A stretch of DNA of 64,000 nucleotides from Panopea generosa (lineage: Eukaryota > Mollusca > Bivalvia > Adapedonta > Hiatellidae): assembly GCA_029582155.1 (NCBI GenBank), contig CM055896.1, positions 2,839,501 through 2,903,500 on the forward strand, read 5' to 3'. Position 1 is the first letter of the stretch. Each line of letters opens with the position of its first letter. A model generated the notes under the pieces. It made no database searches and was not told the DNA's origin. It saw only the letters and a list, made by a program, of their open reading frames with translations. Position numbers and translations under genes: made by a program. Shown here piece after piece: positions 45,654 to 56,568 of the stretch.

Positions 45654-46688
45654 CTAAAATGGAAAATAATGTAAAGTTTTGAGTATATGTCATAGAACTG
45701 CACGAAACTACTCATATATACACAAATTTAATAATGTTTATATGATAGTATTAAACAGGAGAGCTATAATGGCCCGAAGGCTGATTTGTTCAAACATGTC
45801 AGTATTCATCTTCTTCCTTATTGAAAATTCATGTGGGTTTTTTCAAACTTTTTCTTACATTCAGAGGGTAAAAAACCCTCGGATGTAACATCTGATAACT
45901 GATGTTAGAAATTATCTTAACAGTGTTTTATATTCCAGTTTGATACAGCCTTTAAAAAATGCATTAAAAAATGTATTAAGCAAAAACCTGTCTTAAAATA
46001 ACACTTTCTCTAGACTGGCTGCTTAAGACAGGTTTGACTGTACAATAAATATGTGTTATCAAGCTATAAATGTACAATTTTTTTTTAATGTTTGGTACAA
46101 ATGTATTTAGAAAAATAAAATATGCCAAAAACAAAATACAAAATAAAAACTCATTAAAAACAGTATTTGTCCTAAGAAACTCTGAAAATGTTTAAAATAC
46201 AAACAGATCTTAATACATTGTATAATCAATATCAAATCTTTTTCTTTTATTCTTAAATGCATCTTTCTAAAGTGTTCTTGAGTAAAATATACAATGAAAT
46301 AAAAGAGCTATCAAATATCATTAAATACTGTAAATATAAAGAAAAATATGGATTTTGTCAAACTTTGCAAGCTTTTTAGTGGCTATCTAGGTTTTTTTTC
46401 CCCCGCCATTTTGAAATTGTCACAGTGGTTTCTGTGTTAAAATAATCAGTTGGCCTTGTTCAATGTCTGTGCCAGGTTTGGTGCTTTTCTATCAGTCAAA
46501 GGTAGTAATATTATTTCTAGTTTATGTGTACACGCCTTGAGGAAGACACGTTATCCACATAATTAAGTAGTGCTGGTTCTACCTAGGAACGCTTCGAGCA
46601 GCATTTGTCATAGTTGTAAGAACTTGTTTGACAATCGATGTAAAAATAGATTTATGTTGTTGCTATGACAACCTACAAATAAACTTAC

Positions 46689-46709
46689 CTTCAATTGACT
46701 TCTGAAGCT
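46689..46709 (-). CDS. Micro-exon A6 (21 nt, heptad L-Q-K-S-I-E)
   Basis: Same splice sites. It is identical to A2 except for the final base (G, making the following codon GAG). Confidence 0.65.
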
Positions 46710-47737
46710 CTAAAATGGAAAATAATGTAATGTTTTGAGTATATGTCATAGAACTGCACGAAACTACTCATATATACACAAATTTAATAATGTTTATATG
46801 ATAGTATTAAACAGGAGAGGTATGATGGCTCAAAGGCTGATTTGTTCAAACATGTCAGTATTCATCTTCTTCCTTGTTGAAAATTCATGTGGGTTTTTTC
46901 AAACTTTTTCTTACATTTAGAGGGTAAAAAACCCTCGGATGTAACATCTGATAACTGATGTTAGAAATTATCTTAACAGTGTTTTATATTCCAGTTTGAT
47001 ACAGCCTTTAAAAAATGCATTAAAAAATGTATTAAGCAACAACCTGTCTTAAAATAACACTTTCTCTAGACTGGCTGCTTAAGACAGGTTTGACTGTACA
47101 ATAAATATGTGTTATCAAGCTATAAATGTACAATTTTTTTTTAATGTTTGGTACAAATGAATTAAGAAAAATAAAATATGCCAAAAACAAAATAAAAACT
47201 CATTAAAAACAGTATTTGTCCTAAGAAACTCTGAAAATGTTTAAATACAAACAGATCTTAATACATTGTATAATCAATATCAAATCTTTTTCTTTTATTC
47301 TTAAATGCATCTTTCTAAAGCGTTCTTGAGTAAAATATACAACGAAATAAAAGAGCTATCAAATATCATTAAATACTGTAAATATAAAGAAAAATATGGA
47401 TTTTGTCAAACTTGGCAAGCTTTTTAGTGGCCATCTAGGTTTTTTTTTCCCCCGCCATTTTGAAATTGTCACAGTGGTTTCTGTGTTAAAATAATCAGTT
47501 GGCCTTGTTCAATGTCTGTGCCAAGTTTGGTGCTTTTCTATCAGTCAAAGGTAGTAATATTATTTCTAGTTTATGTGTACACGCCTTGAGGAAGACACGT
47601 TATCCACATAATTAAGTAGTGCTGGTTCTACCTAGGAACGCTTCGAGCAGCATTTGTCATAGTTGTAAGAACTTGTTTGACAATCGATGAAAAAATAGAT
47701 TTATGTTGTTGCTATGACAACCTACAAATAAACTTAC

Positions 47738-47758
47738 CTTCAAATGACTTCTGAAGCT
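47738..47758 (-). CDS. Micro-exon A7 (21 nt, heptad L-Q-K-S-F-E)
   Basis: Same splice sites and the same 21 bases as A3. It is directly followed (downstream) by A6 in the transcription direction. Confidence 0.65.
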
Positions 47759-48941
47759 CTAAAATGGAAAATAATGTAATGTTTTGAGTATATGTCATAG
47801 AACTGCACGAAACTACTCATATATACACAAATTTAATAATGTTTATATGATAGTATTAAACAGGAGAGGTATGATGGCTCAAAGGCTGATTTGTTCAAAC
47901 ATGTCAGTATTCATCTTCTTCCTTGTTGAAAATTCATGTGGGTTTTTTCAAACTTTTTCTTACATTTAGAGGGTAAAAACCCTCGGATGTAACATCTGAT
48001 AACTGATGTTAGAAATTATCTTAACAGTGTTTTATATTCCAGTTTGATACAGCCTTTAAAAAATGCATTAAAAAATGTATTAAGCAACAACCTGTCTTAA
48101 AATAACATAAAATATACAGGTTTGACTGTACAATAAATATGTGTTATCAAGCTATAAATGTACAAGTATTTTTTTTTAATGTTTGGTACAAATGTATTAA
48201 GAAAAATAAAATATGCCTAAAACAAAATTCAAAATAAAAACTCATTAAAAACAGTATTTGTCCTAAGAAACTCTGAAAATGTGTAAAATACAAACAGATC
48301 TTAAAGCATTGTATAATCAATATCAAATCTTTTTCTTTTATTCTTAAATGAATTTTTCTAAAGCGTTCTTGAGTAAAATATACAATGAAATAAAAGAGCT
48401 ATCAAATATCATTAAATACAAAGGGCTATGTAAAGGGCTATGTGCATGCTAGCTTACATTGGTAATTCTTGTATTTGGGAACAAGATTTGAGCTCTTGGC
48501 ATTGACAAATGTTTCGTTTAAGCATATTTTATTTCGAATATCTTACACTATTACATATTTACAAACAATTTTGTCAAAAAATTGGAATAAAAGACAAGCT
48601 TATGGAATTCCTCTCCTAAAATGTTTGTGTCATTCAAATAATGGCAATAGTATTTCATGATTCAAATCATTCCCTAAAACAGCAATAATTAGCTAACTGG
48701 GTCTGTTAAATAAATTGAAATCTTATAATATTTCGTTGAAATTTGAGATCTTAAATAATTGTATTAAAATTTGAGATATTGTATAATTTAAGATCTTATA
48801 AAATTATGTTATATTACTATAGATGGTCAGGTTTGACCAATCCAAGAACTTTTTAATGATTTTATGATTAACTACAATGTTAACTATTGTGTAAGTTTTC
48901 CAATTAACAATCTATTCACTCTAGCACACAACCTACAAGTT

Positions 48942-49146
48942 ATGTGGAGCGCGTGGTCCAATGGTACAGCATCGGACCCAAGACTGATGGGTCATGGGTT
49001 CTATATATCCCACCACAGCTATGTGTGGTGTCCTTCTGCAAGACACTTTTTCTGCATATGCTTAGTACTGGTTCTACCATGGAAGACTTGGAGAGTGATT
49101 TATCTAAGTTATAATAACTTGTTTCATAATCAATATAAATAAGTCA
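48942..49146 (+). mobile_element. SINE family S3 inside block 2
   Basis: Duplicated copy of the SINE at 43361, with the same head and tail. Confidence 0.8.
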
Positions 49147-49259
49147 GTTTAAAACTAGAGCTAACGGAAGGAAGTGGAGCACTTTGAATAGAGAAACACT
49201 TCAGCAAGATAATAAATACTATTTCATTATATACAAATAAATCTTGTATTCATTTATTT

Positions 49260-49485
49260 TTACCATTTTCAGCCATAAACTACATTCATCAATCTTTTTC
49301 ACTTTCAGCTATAAACTACATTATTTTCAGCCATAAACTACATTCTTCAATCTTATTCATTTTCAGCTATAAACTACATTCTTCAATCTTTTCATTTTCA
49401 GCTATAAACTACATTCTTTAATCTTTTTCATTTTCAGTCATAAACTACATTCTTCTATCTTTTCCATTTTCATCTATAAACTAAC
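49260..49485. repeat. ~36-bp tandem repeat, block 2 copy
   Basis: Same 'cagctataaactacattctt' units as at 43680, with small differences. Confidence 0.85.
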
Positions 49486-49875
49486 TTCTTTTTAAAATGT
49501 TCGAACCTGTCACAGTCAACACTAGAAGCAGGTTGATAAAGAAAAGAAGAAAATGGCAGGGATTTACCTTCAAGATTCCCGGGTTTTCCAACAATAAGAT
49601 TACAAAACAACATTATCACCTTATCAATTGTACATTAAAATATGTAAAGTGCTCCTAAACTTCCAAAAAAACATTTTTTTTCATAACACTAGCAGAGTTT
49701 GTCAAGTCCTCTGCCTGTAGCACAAGGACTATCAAATTTGGATGATGGGCTACCAAAAAAATCATAAGCAATTCTTGTTAGAACAGCCAGGTAAAACTTC
49801 AACTCTATTTTAACTTTAGATTTAACTTTTAGTCTTTAAAATATTATATGATTAATACAAAATAAAATAAAATAC

Positions 49876-49890
49876 CTTTATAATCAGGTT
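49876..49890 (-). CDS. Candidate micro-exon C' in block 2 (15 nt)
   Basis: Acceptor GTTTTAATTTCAG, donor GTATTTTA. In phase 1 it reads (G)AA-CCT-GAT-TAT-AAA-G, that is E-P-D-Y-K, phase 1 out, compatible with A7 downstream and A8 upstream. Confidence 0.4.
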
Positions 49891-51008
49891 CTGAAATTAA
49901 AACAAAACTATTTTATGCATGTGAATACATGTATTACATATATAATTTATTACATCATGTATTTTGTTTTATAGAAAAATTATATCATATGTCCTGTGAC
50001 AATTCAAATAAATTTGATACTTCAAGCAAACAGAAGGACTATGTTGACACTAAATTGTTCGCCTTTGGCATATAACCAGACTTTCATAAGGATTTCTTGC
50101 ATTCTGGGTAAGGAAATCTGCATTTTCACCGGGATTAGTATTTCTTTCTCACCCCAGGGCCAAGATAGAATTCTTGTGCTGTGATGTTGGAACCATTTAT
50201 GATGTAAAGCATAAAATATATATATGACACAAACCATACACCTGTAATTAAACGTCTTAATGCAAAAGTGATTGTTGTAAAAAATACAATAATGAATTAA
50301 GGTAAAATTATTATTCAATGCATTTGGCATGCAAGGAAAAGTCTGAGATAGTCTGAGATATATAACATTCTTATTTATTAATGAATTTAAAAAAATTTCA
50401 TTTATTTTGGTTAAAATCTTTACATGCTTACATAATATTATTTAAATTATCATAATTAATTTACAATTTCATTTGCTATCTAGGCACACAGGTCTGTTAT
50501 ACATAAAGTCATATATTTTAAACATGGTTTTTCGTATTTCTGTATAGAAGTTTTGTTTCTGAGAACTAACTATAAAAGTAAGGGATCAATTTACCTCTAT
50601 TTATTTTAGATAAACGAGGAGGTATTGAGTTTAACAATGAGGGTGAAATAATCTTATTTCGGCCACTGTAATAACTCTGTCCTGTCTAACAAGAACAAAA
50701 ATTAAATTGTCTCAAAGTTTTGATGGTTATGAACATTTTAACCAAACATAATCAAGATTGGACAAAAACTGAAGATACAAGTGTTAACTAGGACACAATC
50801 AGCAATTTTCAATCAATCAAGTCCTTCAGTGTGGTACAGGTTCTTGTAAAATTGATGATTAATCTTGAAATAACAGCAGAGTACAGGAAAGTTTAACTGT
50901 TCCATCTTATTAACAACCTTGTTGTTTGATCCTTCGCCATGTTTATGTGTAGTTTCAATACAGAAACGCACATTCCCATTTCATTCCCAGTTAACGTGAC
51001 AAGAGGGG

Positions 51009-51955
51009 TATCAGTCAAAGGTAGTAATATTATTTCTAGTTTATGTGTACACGCCTTGAGGAAAAACTTTGCAAGCTTTTTAGTGGCTATCTAGGTTTTT
51101 TTCCCCCCGCCATTTTGAATTGTCACAGTGGTTTCTGTGTTAAAATAATCAGTTGGCCTTGTTCAATGTCTGTGCCAAGTTTGGTGCTTTTCTATCAGTC
51201 AAAGGTAGTAATATTATTTCTAGTTTATGTGTACACGCCTTGAGGAAGACACGTTATCCACATAATTAAGTAGTGCTGGTTCTACCTAGGAACGCTTCGA
51301 GCAGCATTTGTCATAGTTGTAAGAACTTGTTTGACAATCGATGTAAAAATAGATTTATGTTGTTGCTATGACAACCTACAAATAAACTTACCTCCAAGTC
51401 TCAAATGAATCTCTAAAATGGAAAATAATGTAAAGTTTTGAGTATATGTCATAGAACTGCACGAAACTACTCATATATACACAAATTTAATAATGTTTAT
51501 ATGATAGTATTAAACAGGAGAGCTATGATGGCCCGAAGGCTGATTTGTTCAAACATGTCAGTATTCATCTTCTTCCTTATTGAAAATTCATGTGGGTTTT
51601 TTCAAACTTTTTCTTACATTTAGAGGGTAAAAAACCCTCGGATGTAACATCGATGATGTTAGAAATTATCTTAACAGTGTTTTATATTCCAGTTTGATAC
51701 AGCCTTTAATAAATGCATTAAAAAATGTATTAAGCAACAACCTGTCTTAAAATAACACTTTCTCTAGACTGGCTGCTTAAGACAGGTTTGACTGTACAAT
51801 AAATATGTGTTATCAAGCTATAAATGTACAATTTTTTTTTAATGTTTGGTACAAATGTATTAAGAAAAATAAAATATGCCAAAAACAAAATACAAAATAA
51901 AAACTCATTAAAAACAGTATTTGTCCTAAGAAACTCTGAAAATGTGTAAAATGTC
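51009..51955. repeat. Array section 3, rearranged end unit
   Basis: It starts at 'tatcagtcaaagg', is cut at 51063 and restarts with 'aaactttgcaagctttttag', so part of the unit is present twice. The unit ends abruptly at 51955, where the 2.1-kb duplication begins. Confidence 0.85.
51392..51412 (-). CDS. Micro-exon A8 (21 nt, most upstream and most diverged)
   Basis: Acceptor CCATTTTAG, donor GTAAGTTTA. Reads (x)-I-H-L-R-L-G. Seven of 21 bases differ from A4, while the adjoining 40 bp on the donor side and ~100 bp on the acceptor side look identical to those of A4. Confidence 0.6.
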
Positions 51956-52106
51956 CGAAAATCAGGGCCTGGGGTCCATTATGAATCCCCAATTTTCATG
52001 AGCTGGGATTCTCTTGAAAATCTGGGATCCTAGGAATCCGAGGACACTGTTATAGTCAAGCCCCCGAGTGTAACAGTTGATAACACTATATAATATACTG
52101 ACTCAC

Positions 52107-52119
52107 CTTCAATCTAAAC
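52107..52119 (-). CDS. Candidate micro-exon E1 (13 nt)
   Basis: Acceptor TTTTATTGCAG and donor GTGAGTCAG bound 13 nt. One base longer than its duplicate E2, it would shift the frame or read a stop, so this copy is probably not used or contains an error. Confidence 0.2.
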
Positions 52120-52736
52120 CTGCAATAAAAGAAATACAAGTTAATATCAAAGCATAATTATAATCATATCAAACATCACGGAGATTGTGGCCAACAAGAT
52201 TCAAACTCACGACCCATGGATTGACAGTCAGATGCGCTAACGACTGGGCTTATCAGGTTCGGCCAACTTAACATTTCACCACTCCACTGACATGAGCTAC
52301 ACAAGCATCGCAATATGACAACTGACCTGACACAAGCTGTCAATCAAACAAGTCGATAATCCGACCAATGATCAATATTGTTTTCAGAGCCACCATTTTT
52401 CTTAGACAAGCGAACTGTCTCTAAGTAAACACTACATTGTATTACACTGTATTTACTTGGACTAAACAACACCAGTGACCAGTGGGCGGAGCTGACAGTC
52501 AGGTCAGTTAGATGACAACTCCACTAACATGAGATACTGATGTATAGAAAGAAGACATTTACATTCTTCATGAATTGAAGAACTATAAATCTAGTACAAC
52601 AACACAATTTGGTCTGTATTGGTATAAAATAATATGAAACATACCTGTCAACCTCATGTTCAATAATGAAATATAAATGTATATCATTAAAAACGCATTT
52701 GTATAGATGTGTAAACTTATCTACTACAGGTACAGT

Positions 52737-53023
52737 GAAACCTGTTTTAGCTCCGCCGGTAGAGCGTCTAACTACAAATCCAGGGGTTGTGAGTTCGAAT
52801 CCCCACCCAGCCACAGTATCTGTGATGATTTATATATGGTAATGCATCTCATTGACATTCATCTCTCACTGCTAATTCAAGTGATAGAGCTATCAGTTAC
52901 TTGCGGAGATGGGTGTGCTTGACTACTGGTTAACCTTTCAGGATTTCAGGAAAGAGTGGTTAGTAAAACTGTTTGTGTTAGCATTCGATGGAATAAAAAT
53001 GATGCTAAATATTTATTCAATCA
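52737..53023 (+). mobile_element. SINE family S1 in duplication copy 1
   Basis: Head 'ttttagctccgccggtagag' + 'cgtctaac', B box 'gagttcgaatccccaccc', tail 'ataaaaatgatgctaaatat'. Confidence 0.85.
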
Positions 53024-53338
53024 AAATTCAATTTCAAAAGCAAATTTATTTCATCATTCAGTATGTGGTACCCATGACAAACATCCTTGTCACTTGACAA
53101 CCTATCCAGAAAATTTCATCAAAACGTCTTACAAGACAGAAGATATTTTAATGAAAATTATTTTATTATATTTATTCTTAATGCTATGGACTATACCTTC
53201 TCACTAAGAAATGATAATATACATGTATATTTGTGATAATCCTGCCCTGAGTGCCTTTTTACCCTGGGGATCCCTTAGGAGTCCCTATTTTTTAAAATCT
53301 CAAAATCAGTGATCTGGTCTCAGTTATATAAACATAAT

Positions 53339-53519
53339 ACAATCAAACCTGTACAGGCAGTCACCTCTATTAAGCAGCCATCTGTCTTAGGTAACCATAT
53401 TTTCTATTTCATATTTCTAAGCTTCTGGAGTAGATAAAACTGTATTAAGCAACAACCTGTCTTAAAAGGCCACCTTTGCTCCTTACATTGACTGGTTGCA
53501 TAAGACAGGTTTGACTGTA
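53339..53519 (+). mobile_element. Tigger-like MITE (family T) in duplication copy 1
   Basis: 'aatcaaacctgtacaggcag' to 'aagacaggtttgactgta', with the internal 'ttaagcaacaacctgtctta'. Confidence 0.85.
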
Positions 53520-54227
53520 GTATCAATTAACATTCGCATAAAATATTTCATTAAAATATCTAGCAAGATATTTCAATAAATATTACTGTAAATTAATCTT
53601 TTAATTCTTAATGATATGGACAATACCTTCTCACTAATAAATGATAATATGTATTTGTGAATCCTGACCTGAGTGCCTTTTGTATCTCAGGAATACCTAC
53701 TGTTTATAACTGGGCACCCTTCTCAAAATCAGTGATCCTGTCTGAGTTATATAATCAGAGTGGATTATCAATTTGTAAACACTTTGTACAATACAGGTGC
53801 ATCCCTTGACTAATTATTTGAACAGGCGTATGGGTTATTTAATGATACCAATGACATTTGCAGGTTCTCTCGCCTCTTTGTTGAGTTGTCATGGTGATAT
53901 AAGGTCACTTCCAAGATGCTTAACATATGCAAATATGCCAGGGCACCCAGGTGTAGCATATTTTTTTTTAATGTTACATCTGCTTAAATATAATTAAATT
54001 GTAGATGTCATTATCTGAAAAGAAAATGTGACCGCAAACAAAATTTTGCCAATTTTTCAGAAGATAAAACTTGACCAAAAATCAGGGCCTGGGGTCCATT
54101 ATGAATCCCCAATTTTCATGAGCTGGGATTCTCTTGAAAATCTGGGATCCTAGGAATCCGAGGACACTGTTATAGTCAAGCCCCCGAAGTGTAACAGTTG
54201 ATAACACTATATAATATACTGACTCAC

Positions 54228-54239
54228 CTTCATATAAAC
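54228..54239 (-). CDS. Candidate micro-exon E2 (12 nt)
   Basis: Acceptor TTTTATTGCAG, donor GTGAGTCAG. Twelve nt keep the frame; in phase 1 it reads (x)-L-Y-E, in phase 0 V-Y-M-K. It lies between the 56.6-kb exon and the heptad array on the same strand, but the phase link to either side is unresolved. Confidence 0.3.
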
Positions 54240-54861
54240 CTGCAATAAAAGAAATACAAGTTAATATCAAAGCATAATTATAATCATATCAAACATCACG
54301 GAGATTGTGGCCGACAAGATTCAAACTCACGACCCATGGATTGACAGTCAGATGCGCTAACGACTGGGCTTATCGGGTTCGGCCAACTTAACATTTCACC
54401 ACTCCACTGACATGAGCTACACAAGCATCGCAATATGACAACTGACCTGACACAAGCTGTCAATCAAACAAGTCGATAATCCGACCAATGATCAATATTG
54501 TTTTCAGAGCCACCATTTTTCTTAGACAAGCGAACTGTCTCTAAGTAAACACTACATTGTATTACATTGTATTTACTTGGACAAACAACACCAGTGACCA
54601 GTGGGCGGAGTGACAGTCAGGTCAGTTAGATGACAACTCCACTAACATGAGACATGAGACACTGATGTATAGAAAGAAGACATTTACATTCTTCATGAAT
54701 TGAAGAACTATAAATCTAGTACAACAACACAATTTGGTCTGTATTGGTATAAAATAATATGAAACATACCTGTCAACCTCATGTTCAATAATGAAATATA
54801 AATGTATATCATTAAAAACGCATTTGTATAGATGTGTAAACTTATCTACTACAGGTACAGT

Positions 54862-55146
54862 GAAACCTGTTTTAGCTCCGCCGGTAGAGCGTCTAACTAC
54901 AAATCCAGGGGTTGTGAGTTCGAATCCCCACTCAGCCACAGTATCTGTGATGATTTATATATGGTAATGCGTCTCATTGACATTCATCTCTCACTGCTAA
55001 TTCAAGTGAGAGAGCTATCAGTTACTTGTGGAGATGGGTGTGCTTGACTACTGGTTAACCTTCCAGGATTTCAGGAAAGAGTGGTTAGTAAAACTGTTTG
55101 TGTTAGCATTCAATGGAATAAAAATGATGCTAAATATTTATTCAAT
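54862..55146 (+). mobile_element. SINE family S1 in duplication copy 2
   Basis: Duplicate of the SINE at 52737 with a few base changes ('cactcagcc' for 'cacccagcc'). Confidence 0.85.
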
Positions 55147-55434
55147 CAAAATTCAATTTCAAAAGCAAATTTATTTCATCATTCAGTATGTGGTACCCAT
55201 GACAAACATCCTTGTCACTTTGACAACCTGTCCAGAAAATTTCATCAAAACGTCTTACAAGACAGAAGATATTTTAATGAAAATTATTTTAAATTGTAAT
55301 TACTATACCTTCTCACTAAGAAATGATAATATACATCCTGCCCTGAGTGCCTTTTTACCCTGGGGATCCCTTAGGAGTCCCTATTTTTTAAAACCTCAAA
55401 ATCAGTGATCTGGTCTCAGTTATATAAACATAAT

Positions 55435-55614
55435 ACAATCAAACCTGTACAGGCAGTCACCTCTATTAAGCAGCCATCTGTCTTAAGTAACCATATTTTC
55501 TATTTCACATTTCTATGCTTCTCGAGTAGATAAAACTGTATTAAGCAACAACCTGTCTTAAAAGGCCATCTTTGCTCCTTACATTGACTGGTTGCATAAG
55601 ACAGGTTTGACTTT
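55435..55614 (+). mobile_element. Tigger-like MITE (family T) in duplication copy 2
   Basis: Duplicate of the MITE at 53339. Its right end is altered ('gtttgactttaa'). Confidence 0.8.
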
Positions 55615-56225
55615 AATATCAATTAACATTTCCATAAAATATTTCATAAAAATATCTAGCAAGATTTTTCAATAAATATTACTGTAAATTATTTGTTTTA
55701 TTCTTAATGATATGGACAATACCTTCTCACTAATAAATGATAATATGTATTTGTGAATCCTGACCTGAGTGCCTTTTGTATCTCAGGAATACCTACTTTT
55801 TATAACTGGGCACCCTTCTCAAAATCAGTGATCCTGTCTGAGTTATATAAACAGAGTGGATTATCAATTTGTAAACACTTTGTGCAATACAGGTGCATCC
55901 CTTGATTAATTATTTGAACAGGCGTATGGGTTATTCAATGATACCAATAACATTAGCAGGTTCTCTCGCCTACTTTGTTGAGTTGTCATGGTGATATAAG
56001 GTCACTTCCAAGATGCTTAACATATCCAAACATGCCAGGGCACCCAGGTGTAGCATAATTTTTTTTAATGTTACATCTGCTTAAATATAATTAAATTGTA
56101 GATGTCATTATCTGAAAAGAAAATGTGACCGCAAACAAATTTTTGCCAATTTTCAAAAGATAAAACGTAACCAAAAATCAGGGCCTGGGGTCCATTATGA
56201 ATCCCCAATTTCCATGAGCTGGGAT

Positions 56226-56515
56226 TCTCTATTAATCCAGGGGTATTGAATTTGAATCCCCACCCTGCCACAGTCTTCGTGATTTATTTATATACAACAT
56301 TTCATCTCATTGTCATTTGTCTCTCACTGCTGATTCATGTGGGAAAGTTATCAGTTACTTGTAGAGATGTGTATGCTTGAGTACAGGTTAATTTTCCAGG
56401 ATCGCAGGAAAGAGTGGTTAGGTTAACTTATCAATGGCATAAAAATGATGCTTAATATTCAATCAATCAATCAATCAATCAATTAATCAACCAATCAATC
56501 AATTAATCATTTAAG
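56226..56515 (+). mobile_element. SINE family S1 with (aatc)n tail
   Basis: B box region 'attgaatttgaatccccacc', body 'gtgggaaagttatcagttac', tail 'gcataaaaatgatgcttaat' followed by about a dozen aatc repeats. The head is missing, replaced by the broken third copy of the 2.1-kb unit. Confidence 0.8.
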
Positions 56516-56568
56516 TTTAAATCTTCCTACCTAAAACCATATAATATAATAAACAATTTAACCTTTAC

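Larger units (their letters stand above)
45431..48418. repeat. Tandem ~1.05-kb units, array section 2
   Basis: Resumes at 'tatcagtcaaaggtagtaat'. Unit starts are at 45975, 47031 and 48079 (truncated). The two units holding A6 and A7 pair with those holding A2 and A3 at an offset of ~6.64 kb and even share small deletions, showing block duplication of an existing array. Confidence 0.9.
48419..51008. repeat. Block 2, second copy of the 2.6-kb insert
   Basis: Matches 42840-45430 at an offset of ~5578 with few differences. Notable ones are loss of one base in candidate exon C (15 versus 16 nt) and TTTTAG changed to TTTTAA at the candidate acceptor near 49635. Confidence 0.88.
51957..54074. repeat. 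2.1-kb tandem duplication, copy 1
   Basis: Begins 'tcagggcctggggtccatta'. It contains a short minus S1 head (52188-52262), a plus S1 SINE (52737-53023) and a T MITE (53339-53519). The same order recurs at 54075. Confidence 0.9.
54075..56172. repeat. 2.1-kb tandem duplication, copy 2
   Basis: Same content as copy 1 at an offset of ~2.12 kb, including the S1 SINE (54862-55146) and T MITE (55435-55614). A third copy starts at 56173 but breaks off after ~50 bp at 'gagctgggattctct', where an S1 SINE is joined. Confidence 0.9.

Noticed and set aside
43283..49142. 92-codon plus-strand frame present twice
   Set aside because: It runs through an S3 SINE; the duplicate exists because the block is duplicated.
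44444..50330. 102-codon minus-strand frame present twice in the blocks
   Set aside because: Conserved only by recent duplication. It spans no recognisable domain and no good splice context joins it to the array; weak, but kept out.
40101..51623. Repeated 61-73-codon plus-strand frame (C-H-R-T-A-R-N-Y-S-Y) in most array units
   Set aside because: It starts at a non-ATG codon, is conserved only because the units are recent copies, and lies in the intron before each A exon. The 39-kb copy is broken.
38283..51955. CRISPR-like or satellite array
   Set aside because: Units of ~1 kb with internal MITE, SINE and splice signals in animal DNA; no short repeat-spacer organisation.
52620..54785. Eight-nt interval GTTGACAG before GTATGTTT as a further micro-exon
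   Set aside because: The upstream AG lacks a pyrimidine tract and the interval would shift the frame.
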